From Arthrobacter alpinus (GTDB taxonomy: Bacteria > Actinomycetota > Actinomycetes > Actinomycetales > Micrococcaceae): a stretch of DNA of 64,000 nt. Under the pieces are notes generated by a model. That model had not been told where the DNA came from. It ran no database searches and saw only the letters and a list, made by a program, of their open reading frames with translations. Both the position numbers and the translations under genes were made by a program. The first letter of the stretch is position 1; every line of letters begins with the position of its first letter. Shown here one piece after another: positions 53,724-61,586 of the stretch. Where the stretch lies: NCBI RefSeq assembly GCF_001445575.1, contig NZ_CP013200.1, forward strand, positions 310,001-374,000, given 5' to 3'.

Positions 53724-54617
53724 ATGATCTTTATCGATCCACCCTTCTGGCCGGCCCACGGGACCTTGTTCTCGCACTTGATCTCCGATACCTCGGTGGC
53801 AGAACTCCATGCCTTTGCCGCAAGAAATGGTGTCACCGACCGCGCCTTTGACCTTGATCACTACGACGTTCCCGAGCGCCTCTACGATGAACTCATTATG
53901 GCCGGGGCGGTGCCACTGACTGGCAAGGAACTGGCCCGCACCCTCATGGCGTCAGGCTTGCGTATCAAAGCGAAATACAGGGTGAAGTCCGTTGGCTCGG
54001 TGCTGGAACGGCGTTGGAATGCGCTTATGCCGGGGCACCCGGAGCTTGGCACGGATTTGCTGAACCGGTGGAATGAGCCGCACCGGCACTACCATTCCGC
54101 TACGCATCTGCTGGCCGTTTTGGAGGCGTTGGACGCGCTCACTGAGCGGGATATTCCCCGGCCGGTGGCGCTGGCCGCCTGGTTTCACGACGTAGTTTAC
54201 AACGGGACACCGTCCGACGAGGAGGACTCCGCCGTTTTAGCGCAATCATGCTTAAATGGCGTTGTGGAGACTTTGGAAGTCGCCGAGGTGGCCCGCCTGG
54301 TTCGCCTGACCACCAGCCACTCCCCCTCCCCCGAAGACCGCGCCGGACACCTCCTCTGCGATGCCGACCTCGCCATTCTGGGCGCCCCAGATAGCGAATA
54401 CTCGCGGTATGTAGCCGGAGTACGTCGGGACTATGCCCACATCTCGGAGAGTGATTTTTCGAAAGGGCGGGCTTCCGTGCTGCGTTATTTACTGGCATTG
54501 AACCCCCTCTTCCGTACGCCAAAGGGGCGCGAACTGTGGGCGGATCAGGCGCACCGGAATCTCACCCAGGAGCTCACGGCACTTCAAGCCAGTAAAGAAA
54601 TAGCACAACTGTACTAA
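53724..54617 (+). CDS. DUF4031 - HD domain fusion protein
   Basis: A 297-aa protein of two parts. Residues 1-90 are a DUF4031 domain (IFIDPPFWPAHGTLFSHLISD, DHYDVPERLYDELI). Residues 100-297 are an HD-superfamily metal-dependent phosphohydrolase (RHYHSATHLLAVL, then WFHDVVYNGTPSDEEDSA with the HD pair, and LLCDADLAILG). The HD part resembles small predicted nucleotide or phosphate-ester hydrolases. The DUF4031 function is unknown. The ATG is six bases after TACACT (53712-53717), giving a leaderless start. It ends 30 bp before the ASCH gene. Confidence 0.85.
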   Translation: MIFIDPPFWPAHGTLFSHLISDTSVAELHAFAARNGVTDRAFDLDHYDVPERLYDELIMAGAVPLTGKELARTLMASGLRIKAKYRVKSVGSVLERRWNALMPGHPELGTDLLNRWNEPHRHYHSATHLLAVLEALDALTERDIPRPVALAAWFHDVVYNGTPSDEEDSAVLAQSCLNGVVETLEVAEVARLVRLTTSHSPSPEDRAGHLLCDADLAILGAPDSEYSRYVAGVRRDYAHISESDFSKGRASVLRYLLALNPLFRTPKGRELWADQAHRNLTQELTALQASKEIAQLY

Positions 54618-54647
54618 AATGTTTAACGGTCCGCGTAGGATCAATGG

Positions 54648-55109
54648 ATGCCCTTCCATGATGCAGCCACTGACCTGACAAATGCCCCGGAATTCGCGGG
54701 CCTGCCCCTAGGCGAGTTCGCCTTTCCCGGTCCCTTGCGTGAGCAGCTGGTGGCAGCAATTCTTGACGGTTCCAAGACTTCCACCACGTGCACGCTCATT
54801 GAATTTGAGGTCGAACACGAGGAGCTTCCACGGCCCGGCCAGCGCGAAGTGGTGATTGACTCTGCGGGCCGAGGGGTTGCCGTCATTGAAATGACTGAAG
54901 TGCGTACTGTTTCTCTGGCCGATGTAGACCTGCAGCATGCCATTGATGAGGGTGAAGGCTTCACCACGGTGGCCCAATGGCGGGCTGGCCACGAAGATTT
55001 CTGGCACTCCGCCGAGATGCGGCATGCCATGGGCGATCCCCACTTCACCGTGGATGCCAGCACCCTGCTGGTGCTGCAACGCTTCAAAGTCATAGCTCAG
55101 GTGCCTTAG
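54648..55109 (+). CDS. ASCH domain protein
   Basis: A 153-aa protein with one ASCH (PUA-like beta-barrel) domain. It has EFAFPGPLREQLVAAILDGSKTSTT, then RPGQREVVIDSAGRGVAVIE and a C-terminal DFWHSAEM. ASCH proteins bind RNA or nucleosides; some bacterial ones hydrolyse N4-acetylcytidine. This one cannot be assigned more closely. ATG 54648 lies six bases after TAGGAT (54636-54641), consistent with leaderless translation. Confidence 0.85.
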   Translation: MPFHDAATDLTNAPEFAGLPLGEFAFPGPLREQLVAAILDGSKTSTTCTLIEFEVEHEELPRPGQREVVIDSAGRGVAVIEMTEVRTVSLADVDLQHAIDEGEGFTTVAQWRAGHEDFWHSAEMRHAMGDPHFTVDASTLLVLQRFKVIAQVP

Positions 55110-55168
55110 CCCCGGGGGCTTGACTCCCGACTCTAGGATCCGGGCCAGAGACTGCGTAGCCTGAGACC

Positions 55169-55348
55169 ATGACAACCACAGGCGCAGTCCGCATTTGGCA
55201 TGACGAAGAAGGCTGGGGTGTCCTTGATTCGGAGTCGACGCCGGGTGGCTGGGAGGCTGCCGCACAGGACGGCTACAGTTTTCGGGCAATCCGGGCGTGG
55301 CCAGCCGGCGATGATTATCAGAATTCCGCTCCAGCCGCGGGCGGATAA
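55169..55348 (+). CDS. Shortened cold-shock-domain-like protein (59 aa)
   Basis: A 59-codon ORF starting MTTTGAVRIWHDEEGWGVLD, then STPGGWEAAAQDGYSFRAIR. The opening and the QDGYSFRA ending are those of actinobacterial cold-shock-like proteins. The middle of the fold (the CWxHFS strand and the following 20 to 30 residues) is missing, with the frame kept. ATG is six bases after TAGCCT (55157-55162), so it is still well placed for expression. It could be a degenerating gene or a reduced protein. It overlaps the promoter of the pentapeptide gene. Confidence 0.6.
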   Translation: MTTTGAVRIWHDEEGWGVLDSESTPGGWEAAAQDGYSFRAIRAWPAGDDYQNSAPAAGG

Positions 55349-55357
55349 CCTAGATGC

Positions 55358-56017
55358 ATGGCTTCGAAGACTGCGCCCCGCGCACCCCGGCTCACTCCGC
55401 TGACGCTGCATGACCTAGTGGACAACGAGGATGCTTTCTTCGGCCCCGGGGACACTTATGACGGTCAACGCTTCGACCGGCCCAGTTTTGACGGCGCAAA
55501 TCTCACGTCGTCGGATTTCCTGGAATGCGAGCTCAATGGCCCCCTGCTCAATGATGCCGAGCTCCGCGGCGTGCGTTTCCGCGGCACCCTTATTAAGGAC
55601 AGCTTCGCGCCGATCATGAAGGGTGCCCGGACCAGCTGGCGGGATACCGAAGTCATCTCACCCCGTTGGGGATCGGCCGAGCTCTATGACAGCAGCTGGC
55701 AGTCGGTCCGGATCGATGGCGGCAAGATCGATTTCCTGAACCTGCGCGCCGCAAAGATTATTGACCTGCAAATCAGTGACTGCATCATTGATGAACTGGA
55801 TCTAGGCGGGGCCAATGTCACGCGCTTGGCGCTGAAGAACTGCCGCATCGGAACCCTGGATCTCCAGCAGGCCACACTGAAGGACGTGGATCTGCGGACC
55901 AGTGACTTCCGCACGCTCAACGGCGTCGGTTCCATGTCCGGGGCAATTATTGACGATTACCAGATGAGCCTGCTGGCGCCGATCTTCGCCGCTCACTTGG
56001 GCATCACCGTCGCCTGA
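55358..56017 (+). CDS. Pentapeptide repeat protein
   Basis: A 219-aa protein. Residues 30-190 carry pentapeptide repeats of the A(D/N)LxX type, seen in SFDGANLTSSDFLECELNG, LNDAELRGVRFRGTLIKDSF and LDLQQATLKDVDLRTSDF. These fold as a right-handed beta-helix. Some relatives shield DNA gyrase from quinolones by mimicking DNA, but this short form lacks features that would prove that role. ATG 55358 lies six bases after TAACCT (55346-55351), inside the 3' end of the preceding small gene. Confidence 0.88.
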   Translation: MASKTAPRAPRLTPLTLHDLVDNEDAFFGPGDTYDGQRFDRPSFDGANLTSSDFLECELNGPLLNDAELRGVRFRGTLIKDSFAPIMKGARTSWRDTEVISPRWGSAELYDSSWQSVRIDGGKIDFLNLRAAKIIDLQISDCIIDELDLGGANVTRLALKNCRIGTLDLQQATLKDVDLRTSDFRTLNGVGSMSGAIIDDYQMSLLAPIFAAHLGITVA

Positions 56018-56074
56018 GAACCTGACGAGCCTGCACTCCATACTCACCAGTCAGGCGCCTAGCCCACAAGGCAG

Positions 56075-56548
56075 CTAGCCCATCAGCGTGACACCGAATG
56101 TTGCGGCCACACCAAACGCGGTGCCCCACAGAATGATGGAAATGAGCTGCCACAGGATCACAGCGTTCTTTGGTGCACCAAAGGACACCATGGCGGCAGA
56201 GGTGATCTGACTCGGCAGGATGGCCTGACCCGCCAGGCTCACACCGGCAACACCGTACTTGTCGAAAGTCCTGCGCAGCTTGGCCCGCCGGGGAGAAAGC
56301 TCCTTCGCCGTCTTGCCAGCGAAAACCTTACTCCGCACCCCGTGTGCGCTGAGCACAAAGACCAACATGGAGAGAACATTGCCCACGACCGCGACTCCGA
56401 TGGCAAGCACCGGGTTCAGACCAATGACCACGCCTACCACCGAACCAAAGTAGGACTCCACAAAAGGAATGGCCGCTACCAGGAGCACGCCCACCCACTG
56501 CAGCATGGGAGGAAGGGAGGCAGTGAAGGACTGCATTGACTCGATCAT
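56075..56548 (-). CDS. Small integral membrane protein, small multidrug-export type
   Basis: A 157-aa membrane protein. It has hydrophobic helices (MLQWVGVLLVAAIPFVESYFG, VLAIGVAVVGNVLSMLVFVL, ILWQLISIILWGTAFGVAATFG) and a basic middle (AKELSPRRAKLRRTFDKYG). The ESYFG element and the GVAGVSLAGQAILPSQI segment match the DedA-related 'small multi-drug export' family. No transport has been shown for it here. The start is ATG 56548 (frame open to 56587). It is divergent from the two-component system at 56694. Confidence 0.75.
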   Translation of the reverse strand: MIESMQSFTASLPPMLQWVGVLLVAAIPFVESYFGSVVGVVIGLNPVLAIGVAVVGNVLSMLVFVLSAHGVRSKVFAGKTAKELSPRRAKLRRTFDKYGVAGVSLAGQAILPSQITSAAMVSFGAPKNAVILWQLISIILWGTAFGVAATFGVTLMG

Positions 56549-56662
56549 GATGACTTCTTTCGTCGATGGAATTCGTTGATGAATCAATCCTTTCGCAGTA
56601 GCCCGGGACGCAATAGTGCGTTGTTGTCACGTCCTGACTTGCACTTTCGCACAGGGAATCCG

Positions 56663-56686
56663 TGACAAATGTCATTGCCCTAGACT
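56663..56686 (+). promoter_or_regulatory. TGACA-AA-TGTCA operator and -10 of the histidine kinase gene
   Basis: The perfect 12-bp dyad TGACA-AA-TGTCA (56663-56674) ends six bases before the -10 TAGACT (56681-56686). This in turn ends seven bases before ATG 56694. A dimeric NarL/DesR-type response regulator binding here could control its own operon and the divergent membrane-protein gene. Confidence 0.6.
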
Positions 56687-56693
56687 GAAGCCC

Positions 56694-57914
56694 ATGCCTG
56701 CAGTCTCGTCCCCGGAAATTCCGCGCCCCACCGCCAGCCTGGGCCGCAGCGTGCGCAGCACATGGACGTACACCTTGGGCTCCATCGTGTTCATTTTGGT
56801 GGTCCTGCACTTCATGTTGCTGAGCTTCGCGGTCAGTACCTTCACTGCCAAGAACGACGCCGTCTCCGGGCTGTTGCTGCTGGCCCTCGTTCTCGCTGTG
56901 GCCCTCCAGGTGCGTTATTGCTGGTTCCTGCGGGCCGGTTTGGGCGGTGGACTGCCCCGTCCCGTTTGGACCACGGCCATGGTTGTTACCTCCGGTGCTG
57001 TGTGGGTATTGGGTCTGCTCACCTCGGACGCTGGGTGGATTGCTGCGATTCCGCTGTGGCTGGCCGTGTCCCTCGTGGCCAGCCTGCTGCCCGCAAGGAC
57101 TCGCTGGCTAACCGTGGCAGCCGGCTTCCTCTCGCTACTGGCATTTGCCGCTATTCGTCACTTCTGGATGGGGCAGTCCGATCCACTTCCGGAAGATTCC
57201 GCCTCCCGCATGCTGCTGGCCTATTCGGCAGGAATGCCGCTGCTGCTCATCAGCAGCCTGTGGTGGTGGCGGGTGGTAGTGGAGCTTGACCGGCACCGGG
57301 TCATCGCCGGGGAATTGGCTGTTGCCCAGGAAAGGCTCCGCTTCGCCGCGGACCTGCACGATATTCAGGGCCACCATCTGCAGGTCATCGCTCTGAAATC
57401 CGAACTGGCCGAGCGGCTTCTTGACCGCAATCCTGAGGCGGCTCGTGAAAACATTCATGAGACTCGGCTCATTGCCAAGCAAGCTCTCGAGGAAACCCGT
57501 TCGCTCGTGGCCGGATACCGGGAAACGTCCCTGGCGGACGAGTTGGAGAATGCCCGGGAGGTTCTCACGGCAGCCGGGGCAGACTGTGAGCTGACGCTGG
57601 AGACACTGCCAGCAGAACCCGCAGCACAACAGGCCCTGGCCATGACTGTGCGTGAGGCCACCACGAACATTCTGCGCCACAGCGAAGCCACCCACGCCAC
57701 CATCTCCCTGACGTCCACCGAAGCTGAGGCAACACTGACTATCCGCAACAACGGACTCAACGGCACGCCGTCGTCCATGTCATTGACGGCCGGCACCGGC
57801 TTATTGGGCTTGCGGGGGCGGCTCGAGACAATCGGCGGAACACTTGAAACAACCCTGGATACCGGCCACTTTGAGTTGCTGGCGCGGATCCCCACCAGAG
57901 GAATACCCGCATGA
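56694..57914 (+). CDS. Sensor histidine kinase (DesK/NarX-like, HisKA_3)
   Basis: A 406-aa membrane kinase. There are six or so hydrophobic helices in residues 18-190. A dimerisation domain with LHDIQGHHLQ follows (phospho-acceptor His222), then a HATPase domain (N box REATTNILRHS, G2 box GTGLLGLRGRLE). It belongs to the DesK-like subgroup, where the membrane part itself senses bilayer state or ligands. ATG 56694 lies seven bases after TAGACT. It overlaps the response regulator by ATGA, so the two are translated together. Confidence 0.93.
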   Translation: MPAVSSPEIPRPTASLGRSVRSTWTYTLGSIVFILVVLHFMLLSFAVSTFTAKNDAVSGLLLLALVLAVALQVRYCWFLRAGLGGGLPRPVWTTAMVVTSGAVWVLGLLTSDAGWIAAIPLWLAVSLVASLLPARTRWLTVAAGFLSLLAFAAIRHFWMGQSDPLPEDSASRMLLAYSAGMPLLLISSLWWWRVVVELDRHRVIAGELAVAQERLRFAADLHDIQGHHLQVIALKSELAERLLDRNPEAARENIHETRLIAKQALEETRSLVAGYRETSLADELENAREVLTAAGADCELTLETLPAEPAAQQALAMTVREATTNILRHSEATHATISLTSTEAEATLTIRNNGLNGTPSSMSLTAGTGLLGLRGRLETIGGTLETTLDTGHFELLARIPTRGIPA

Positions 57915-58537
57915 CTGAAACCCTGGACACCTCCCCCATTCGGCTCTTGATTGCCGACGACGAGCATCTGATCCGCGGCGCGCTGGAGGCCCTGCTGGGG
58001 CTCGAATCCGATATTGAAGTGGTGGCGAGTGCCGATAATGGGAGCACCGCCGTCGAGCTGGCCTTATCCACCCAGCCGGATATTTGCCTGCTGGATCTCG
58101 AGATGCCGCGGGCCGATGGGCTTGAGGCGGCCGCTATGATTCTTGCTACCGTCAACACCCGCGTGATCATTGTGACTCGGCACGCCCGTCCGGGTGTGCT
58201 GCGCCGGGCGCTGGCTTCCAAGGTGTCTGGCTTTGTGCCCAAGTCCACCCCGGCGGAGGATCTTGCCCACGTGATTCGGGATGTAGCGGCCGGCAAGCGT
58301 TACATCGACCCGGAGATTGCCGCGGCCGCGCTGACCGCCGAGCGCTGCCCGCTCACTGACCGCGAACTGGATGCGCTGCGCGTGAGCCGCTCCACCACCA
58401 GCGTCGCTGAGATTGCCAAGCAACTGCATCTCGCCTCGGGCACGGTGCGCAACTATCTCTCCTCCGCCATGACGAAACTCAACGCTGTTTCCCGGCACGA
58501 CGCCGCTGAAAAAGCATGGCAACAGGGCTGGATTTAG
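57911..58537 (+). CDS. Response regulator, NarL/LuxR family
   Basis: A 208-aa regulator. In the receiver domain the phospho-acceptor is Asp62 (LLDLEMP), the acidic pair is DDE (16-18), and a conserved Lys lies in VPKSTP. The C-terminal LuxR-type helix-turn-helix contains TSVAEIAKQLHLASGTVRNY. It is partner of the upstream kinase through a 4-bp overlap. The likely operator is TGACA-AA-TGTCA at 56663-56674. Targets could include the divergent small membrane protein. Confidence 0.94.
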   Translation: MTETLDTSPIRLLIADDEHLIRGALEALLGLESDIEVVASADNGSTAVELALSTQPDICLLDLEMPRADGLEAAAMILATVNTRVIIVTRHARPGVLRRALASKVSGFVPKSTPAEDLAHVIRDVAAGKRYIDPEIAAAALTAERCPLTDRELDALRVSRSTTSVAEIAKQLHLASGTVRNYLSSAMTKLNAVSRHDAAEKAWQQGWI

Positions 58538-58591
58538 AACTTTTCCACGGCGGTCTCCCGCATGCGCTGCGAACCCAGCTAAGCTCAACAT

Positions 58592-60220
58592 GTGATGATA
58601 CGTCCTACATCTTTGGAAACGGTTCTTGCCCGTCGCGGCGTCGCGGGGCATCGGCAGTACCGCATCCCTGCCCTGGCAGTGTCGCCACGGGGAACTCTTC
58701 TGGCCGCCTACGACGGCCGCCCTAACCTCGATGACCTGCCCAACCCGATCGATCTGCTCCTCCGCCGCAGCACCGACAACGGGCTCACCTGGGGTCCCCA
58801 GCAAACCGTGCGCACCGGCACCGGTTTGGACGGCTACGGCGATCCCAGCCTGCTCATCGACACCTCAACCGGGCGTATCTTCCTCTTCCACGCGGCTGGC
58901 ACGCACGCGGGATTCTTCGAGGCCGCGGCGGGGCTCGATGACCAGGAAGCCATCCAGCACGCTGACCTCAGCTTTTCCGACGACGACGGCGTTACCTGGC
59001 AACACCGCCGCCTCACCTCCATGCTCAAGGGCGATGGCGTCACGGGCTTGTTTGCTGCTGCCGGAGCCGGTATTCAGATCCACACCGGCCCTTTCATTGG
59101 ACGTTTGGTGCAGCAGTTTGTGCTGCTTCACGAGGGCGAGATCAAAGCCGCCAGTGCGTACAGTGACGATCACGGTGAGACGTGGACGCTGGGTGAATTC
59201 ATTGCCGGCGCCAACGAAAATAAGGTGGTGTGTCTAGCTGACGGCACGCTACTGATGCATTCGCGCGCCACCCCGCACCGGCTCACAGCCATCTCGGTCG
59301 ACGGCGGCCACAGCTACACCTCGGCGCAGCCTCACCTCGAACTAACGGACCCCAGCGACAACGGCTCTGTGACCCGGTTCGATGGTCTGCCCAACGTCAC
59401 CACATTGGCCACGCCGGACACCACGGACTGGCTCATCGCCACCCACAATCACGATCCAGCCCTACGCCGCAATACCGTCCTGAAGCTCTCGGGTGACAAC
59501 GGGGTAACGTGGCCATTCGGCGTCGTACTATGCGGTGGAAGCTCACAATATTCCACAGCTGCGCGCCTGCCCGACGGCCGGATCGGCGTTCTCTACGAGC
59601 GCCAGGGCTACCAGGAAATTGTGTTTGTGGCGATCGATCCTGCCGAGTTATTGGCCTCTCCCGCTGCTTCTTTGACGCATGATTCCGGCACCGCCACTTC
59701 ACGTTGCGTGGCTCTGGATGTAGTTCTACGTTCTATCACCCCCGGCCGGCCTGCCGTGTGGGAGAGCGTGGGTGAGAGTTTTGTGCTCGCCCAGACCGAC
59801 GGCGATTGGGACCCGTCCGCATGGAAAGAGGTGGGCCAGGGCTACTCCGAGGATTCCCCGCAGGTGCTCTCCAACCGCGAGTCACAGGATCTGAACTACG
59901 GCGCTGTGGTCCCGGGATACAAGGCTGGGGATGTCCTCGCGTTCTCCGGCCGGGTGCGCAATTCCGGACTGGCGGCACCAAAAGTGGCCGTGTTCCTGGA
60001 AAGCAGAACAGCAGGGATCGTTGCCCTGCTCGGTTGGGAGCCGCTACTGACCGGCGCGGTGCGCAGCTTCACGGCCACGTGCACGGTGACCGAGGCGGAT
60101 ATTGCGGCAGGGGCACTGACGCTGGAGTTCAATATGGGCGTCGACGCCGGAATGGCCACCTCCGGCGCACTGCGCGGCTTCACTTTCGACATGGTTTCCG
60201 GGGACATTGCGGAGCATTAA
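58592..60220 (+). CDS. Sialidase (GH33, BNR/Asp-box repeats) without signal peptide
   Basis: A 542-aa exo-sialidase-like protein. The YRIP motif lies at about 23-26. Asp boxes are STDNGLTWG, SDDDGVTWQ, SDDHGETWT and SGDNGVTWP, with a looser SVDGGHSYT. The Tyr/Arg region is SQYSTAARLPDGRIGVLYER. A C-terminal domain of about 165 residues after 380 looks like a beta-sandwich. No signal peptide is present: the protein starts MIRPTSLETVLARRG. It may therefore act on imported sialo-sugars or leave by another route. GTG 58592 lies six bases after TAAGCT (58580-58585). It is not in a sialic-acid operon. Confidence 0.85.
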   Translation: MMIRPTSLETVLARRGVAGHRQYRIPALAVSPRGTLLAAYDGRPNLDDLPNPIDLLLRRSTDNGLTWGPQQTVRTGTGLDGYGDPSLLIDTSTGRIFLFHAAGTHAGFFEAAAGLDDQEAIQHADLSFSDDDGVTWQHRRLTSMLKGDGVTGLFAAAGAGIQIHTGPFIGRLVQQFVLLHEGEIKAASAYSDDHGETWTLGEFIAGANENKVVCLADGTLLMHSRATPHRLTAISVDGGHSYTSAQPHLELTDPSDNGSVTRFDGLPNVTTLATPDTTDWLIATHNHDPALRRNTVLKLSGDNGVTWPFGVVLCGGSSQYSTAARLPDGRIGVLYERQGYQEIVFVAIDPAELLASPAASLTHDSGTATSRCVALDVVLRSITPGRPAVWESVGESFVLAQTDGDWDPSAWKEVGQGYSEDSPQVLSNRESQDLNYGAVVPGYKAGDVLAFSGRVRNSGLAAPKVAVFLESRTAGIVALLGWEPLLTGAVRSFTATCTVTEADIAAGALTLEFNMGVDAGMATSGALRGFTFDMVSGDIAEH

Positions 60221-60260
60221 TGCGCCGCGCGGCCGTTGGGAACCGGCTCGCAACCCCTGG

Positions 60261-60328
60261 GCTCATCGATCCGTGAGATATGGCTGTTATGAGCACTCAA
60301 AGCAGCCATATCTCACGGATCGATGAGC
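60261..60328. terminator. 26-bp perfect hairpin after the sialidase gene
   Basis: GCTCATCGATCCGTGAGATA-TGGCTG (60261-60286) is perfectly complementary to 60303-60328, loop of 16 bases. It lies between the convergent sialidase and PspA-like genes. There is no T tract on either side. Confidence 0.7.
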
Positions 60329-60339
60329 ACAATGGGGTT

Positions 60340-60840
60340 CTAGTGGTCCGCGTCAAAGTCATGCAGCGCCTGGGCGATGGCCTGGTTAGCTGCGGCTGCC
60401 TTTTGTGTTGCCGTCAGCGTTTCTACGCTCACGTTAAATCCTGAGACCCGCGCCTGCAACTGGGTCAGCGCGGAAATCAGCATGGTTTCCTGCTCAGCGA
60501 GAGCGTCCCGCTGAGAGACGAGATCGGCCAGTTGTCCGCCCATAATCAGGTGCCGGTTCATGGCCGATTGGGCGGATGTTTCATCGCCTTCGCTGCGGGA
60601 CTTTTGGGCCTGTCCGGCGAGCTTGTCCATCGCCTTTTGCAGGTCTTCTGCTTGCAGATCCAGCCGCTGCCGGCTCACCGAAACGTCAGCGACGCCCCTG
60701 CGCATCTTTTGCACAGCGGCTTGCTGCTTACCCCGGGCATCGGACAAGGTGAGTTGCCCGCCGGAGGAGGTGCCGCCGTCGTGCTTCCTGCGGGGATCTT
60801 TGGGACGGAAAAACGCTGCGACCCTGGTAAAAATGCTCAT
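60340..60840 (-). CDS. PspA/IM30-like coiled-coil protein, short form
   Basis: A 166-aa protein with an N-terminal MSIFTRVAAFFRPK segment, an amphipathic helix in style, then continuous coiled coil. The coil includes LSDARGKQQAAVQKMRRGVADVSVSRQRLDLQAEDLQKAM. True PspA proteins have about 220 residues; this one is shorter and ends ALHDFDADH. It may bind membranes or support a membrane stress response. It follows the next gene by nine bases, and both are likely co-expressed. Confidence 0.7.
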   Translation of the reverse strand: MSIFTRVAAFFRPKDPRRKHDGGTSSGGQLTLSDARGKQQAAVQKMRRGVADVSVSRQRLDLQAEDLQKAMDKLAGQAQKSRSEGDETSAQSAMNRHLIMGGQLADLVSQRDALAEQETMLISALTQLQARVSGFNVSVETLTATQKAAAANQAIAQALHDFDADH

Positions 60841-60849
60841 GGACGCGAG

Positions 60850-61425
60850 CTAATCGTTACCGAGTTCAGTGTACGTCTGGGCCCACTTTTTCAGCATGGT
60901 GGCCTCAATTTCCAGGGTCCGGGTGAGGTCTGTCAGATCCACATCGCCGGCGGGCGCGGCGGTGCCGGCGAGGGCTTGGCGCACACCCGTGGCGGTCTTG
61001 GTGATCTGCTCAACCTGCGTGCCCAACGTCTTGACGTAGAGGGCTTGAACGGCGGCATCGGGCTCCTGCTGGGCCACCAAAAGATGGTGTTCGGTGACTT
61101 TTCCGGCCTGCTGCAATGAAGTGAAAATGGGCTCCAGATTGCCCGTGTACTGGCCGGCGCCCTGAGCCACGGCAAGGGATCGGCCGGTTGCTTCCAACGC
61201 TTCGGCCAAGGCCACCCGTTGCTTGAGGATCTCGGCGACGGGACCGGTACTGGATTCGGCCCGGACCTTCAGAGCACTGCGTTTGGCAGACTCATACTTG
61301 GGCTTGCCGATCTTGACCAGCCCCACCACGCCACGGGAAATCAGGACCGCCAAGGTGATGCCCACACCCAGCACGATGGCAATGATCACCAGCATGAGGA
61401 TCAATAAAACTGTGCCGAAGTCCAT
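60850..61425 (-). CDS. Membrane-anchored coiled-coil protein, function unknown
   Basis: A 191-aa protein. One N-terminal helix (VLLILMLVIIAIVLGVGITLAVLI, about 5-28) anchors a cytoplasmic coiled-coil region of about 150 residues with VEQITKTATGVRQALAG. I do not recognise the family. It precedes the PspA-like gene in the same operon, so a joint role at the membrane is likely. A -10-like TATCTC lies six bases before the ATG. Confidence 0.65.
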   Translation of the reverse strand: MDFGTVLLILMLVIIAIVLGVGITLAVLISRGVVGLVKIGKPKYESAKRSALKVRAESSTGPVAEILKQRVALAEALEATGRSLAVAQGAGQYTGNLEPIFTSLQQAGKVTEHHLLVAQQEPDAAVQALYVKTLGTQVEQITKTATGVRQALAGTAAPAGDVDLTDLTRTLEIEATMLKKWAQTYTELGND

Positions 61426-61586
61426 AGAACTGAGATATTCCTTAGCAGTTGCCGTTGTGGGGAGGTGCCGTTGCTGATCAGCGTAGCACCGCAGACTATG
61501 CGGACACTGGGCTGTTCATGTGAAATCAGGGGTAGTACAGGGTCCACCCTGATGCGTTTGTCGGGGCCAGCAGGCACAATGGGGGG

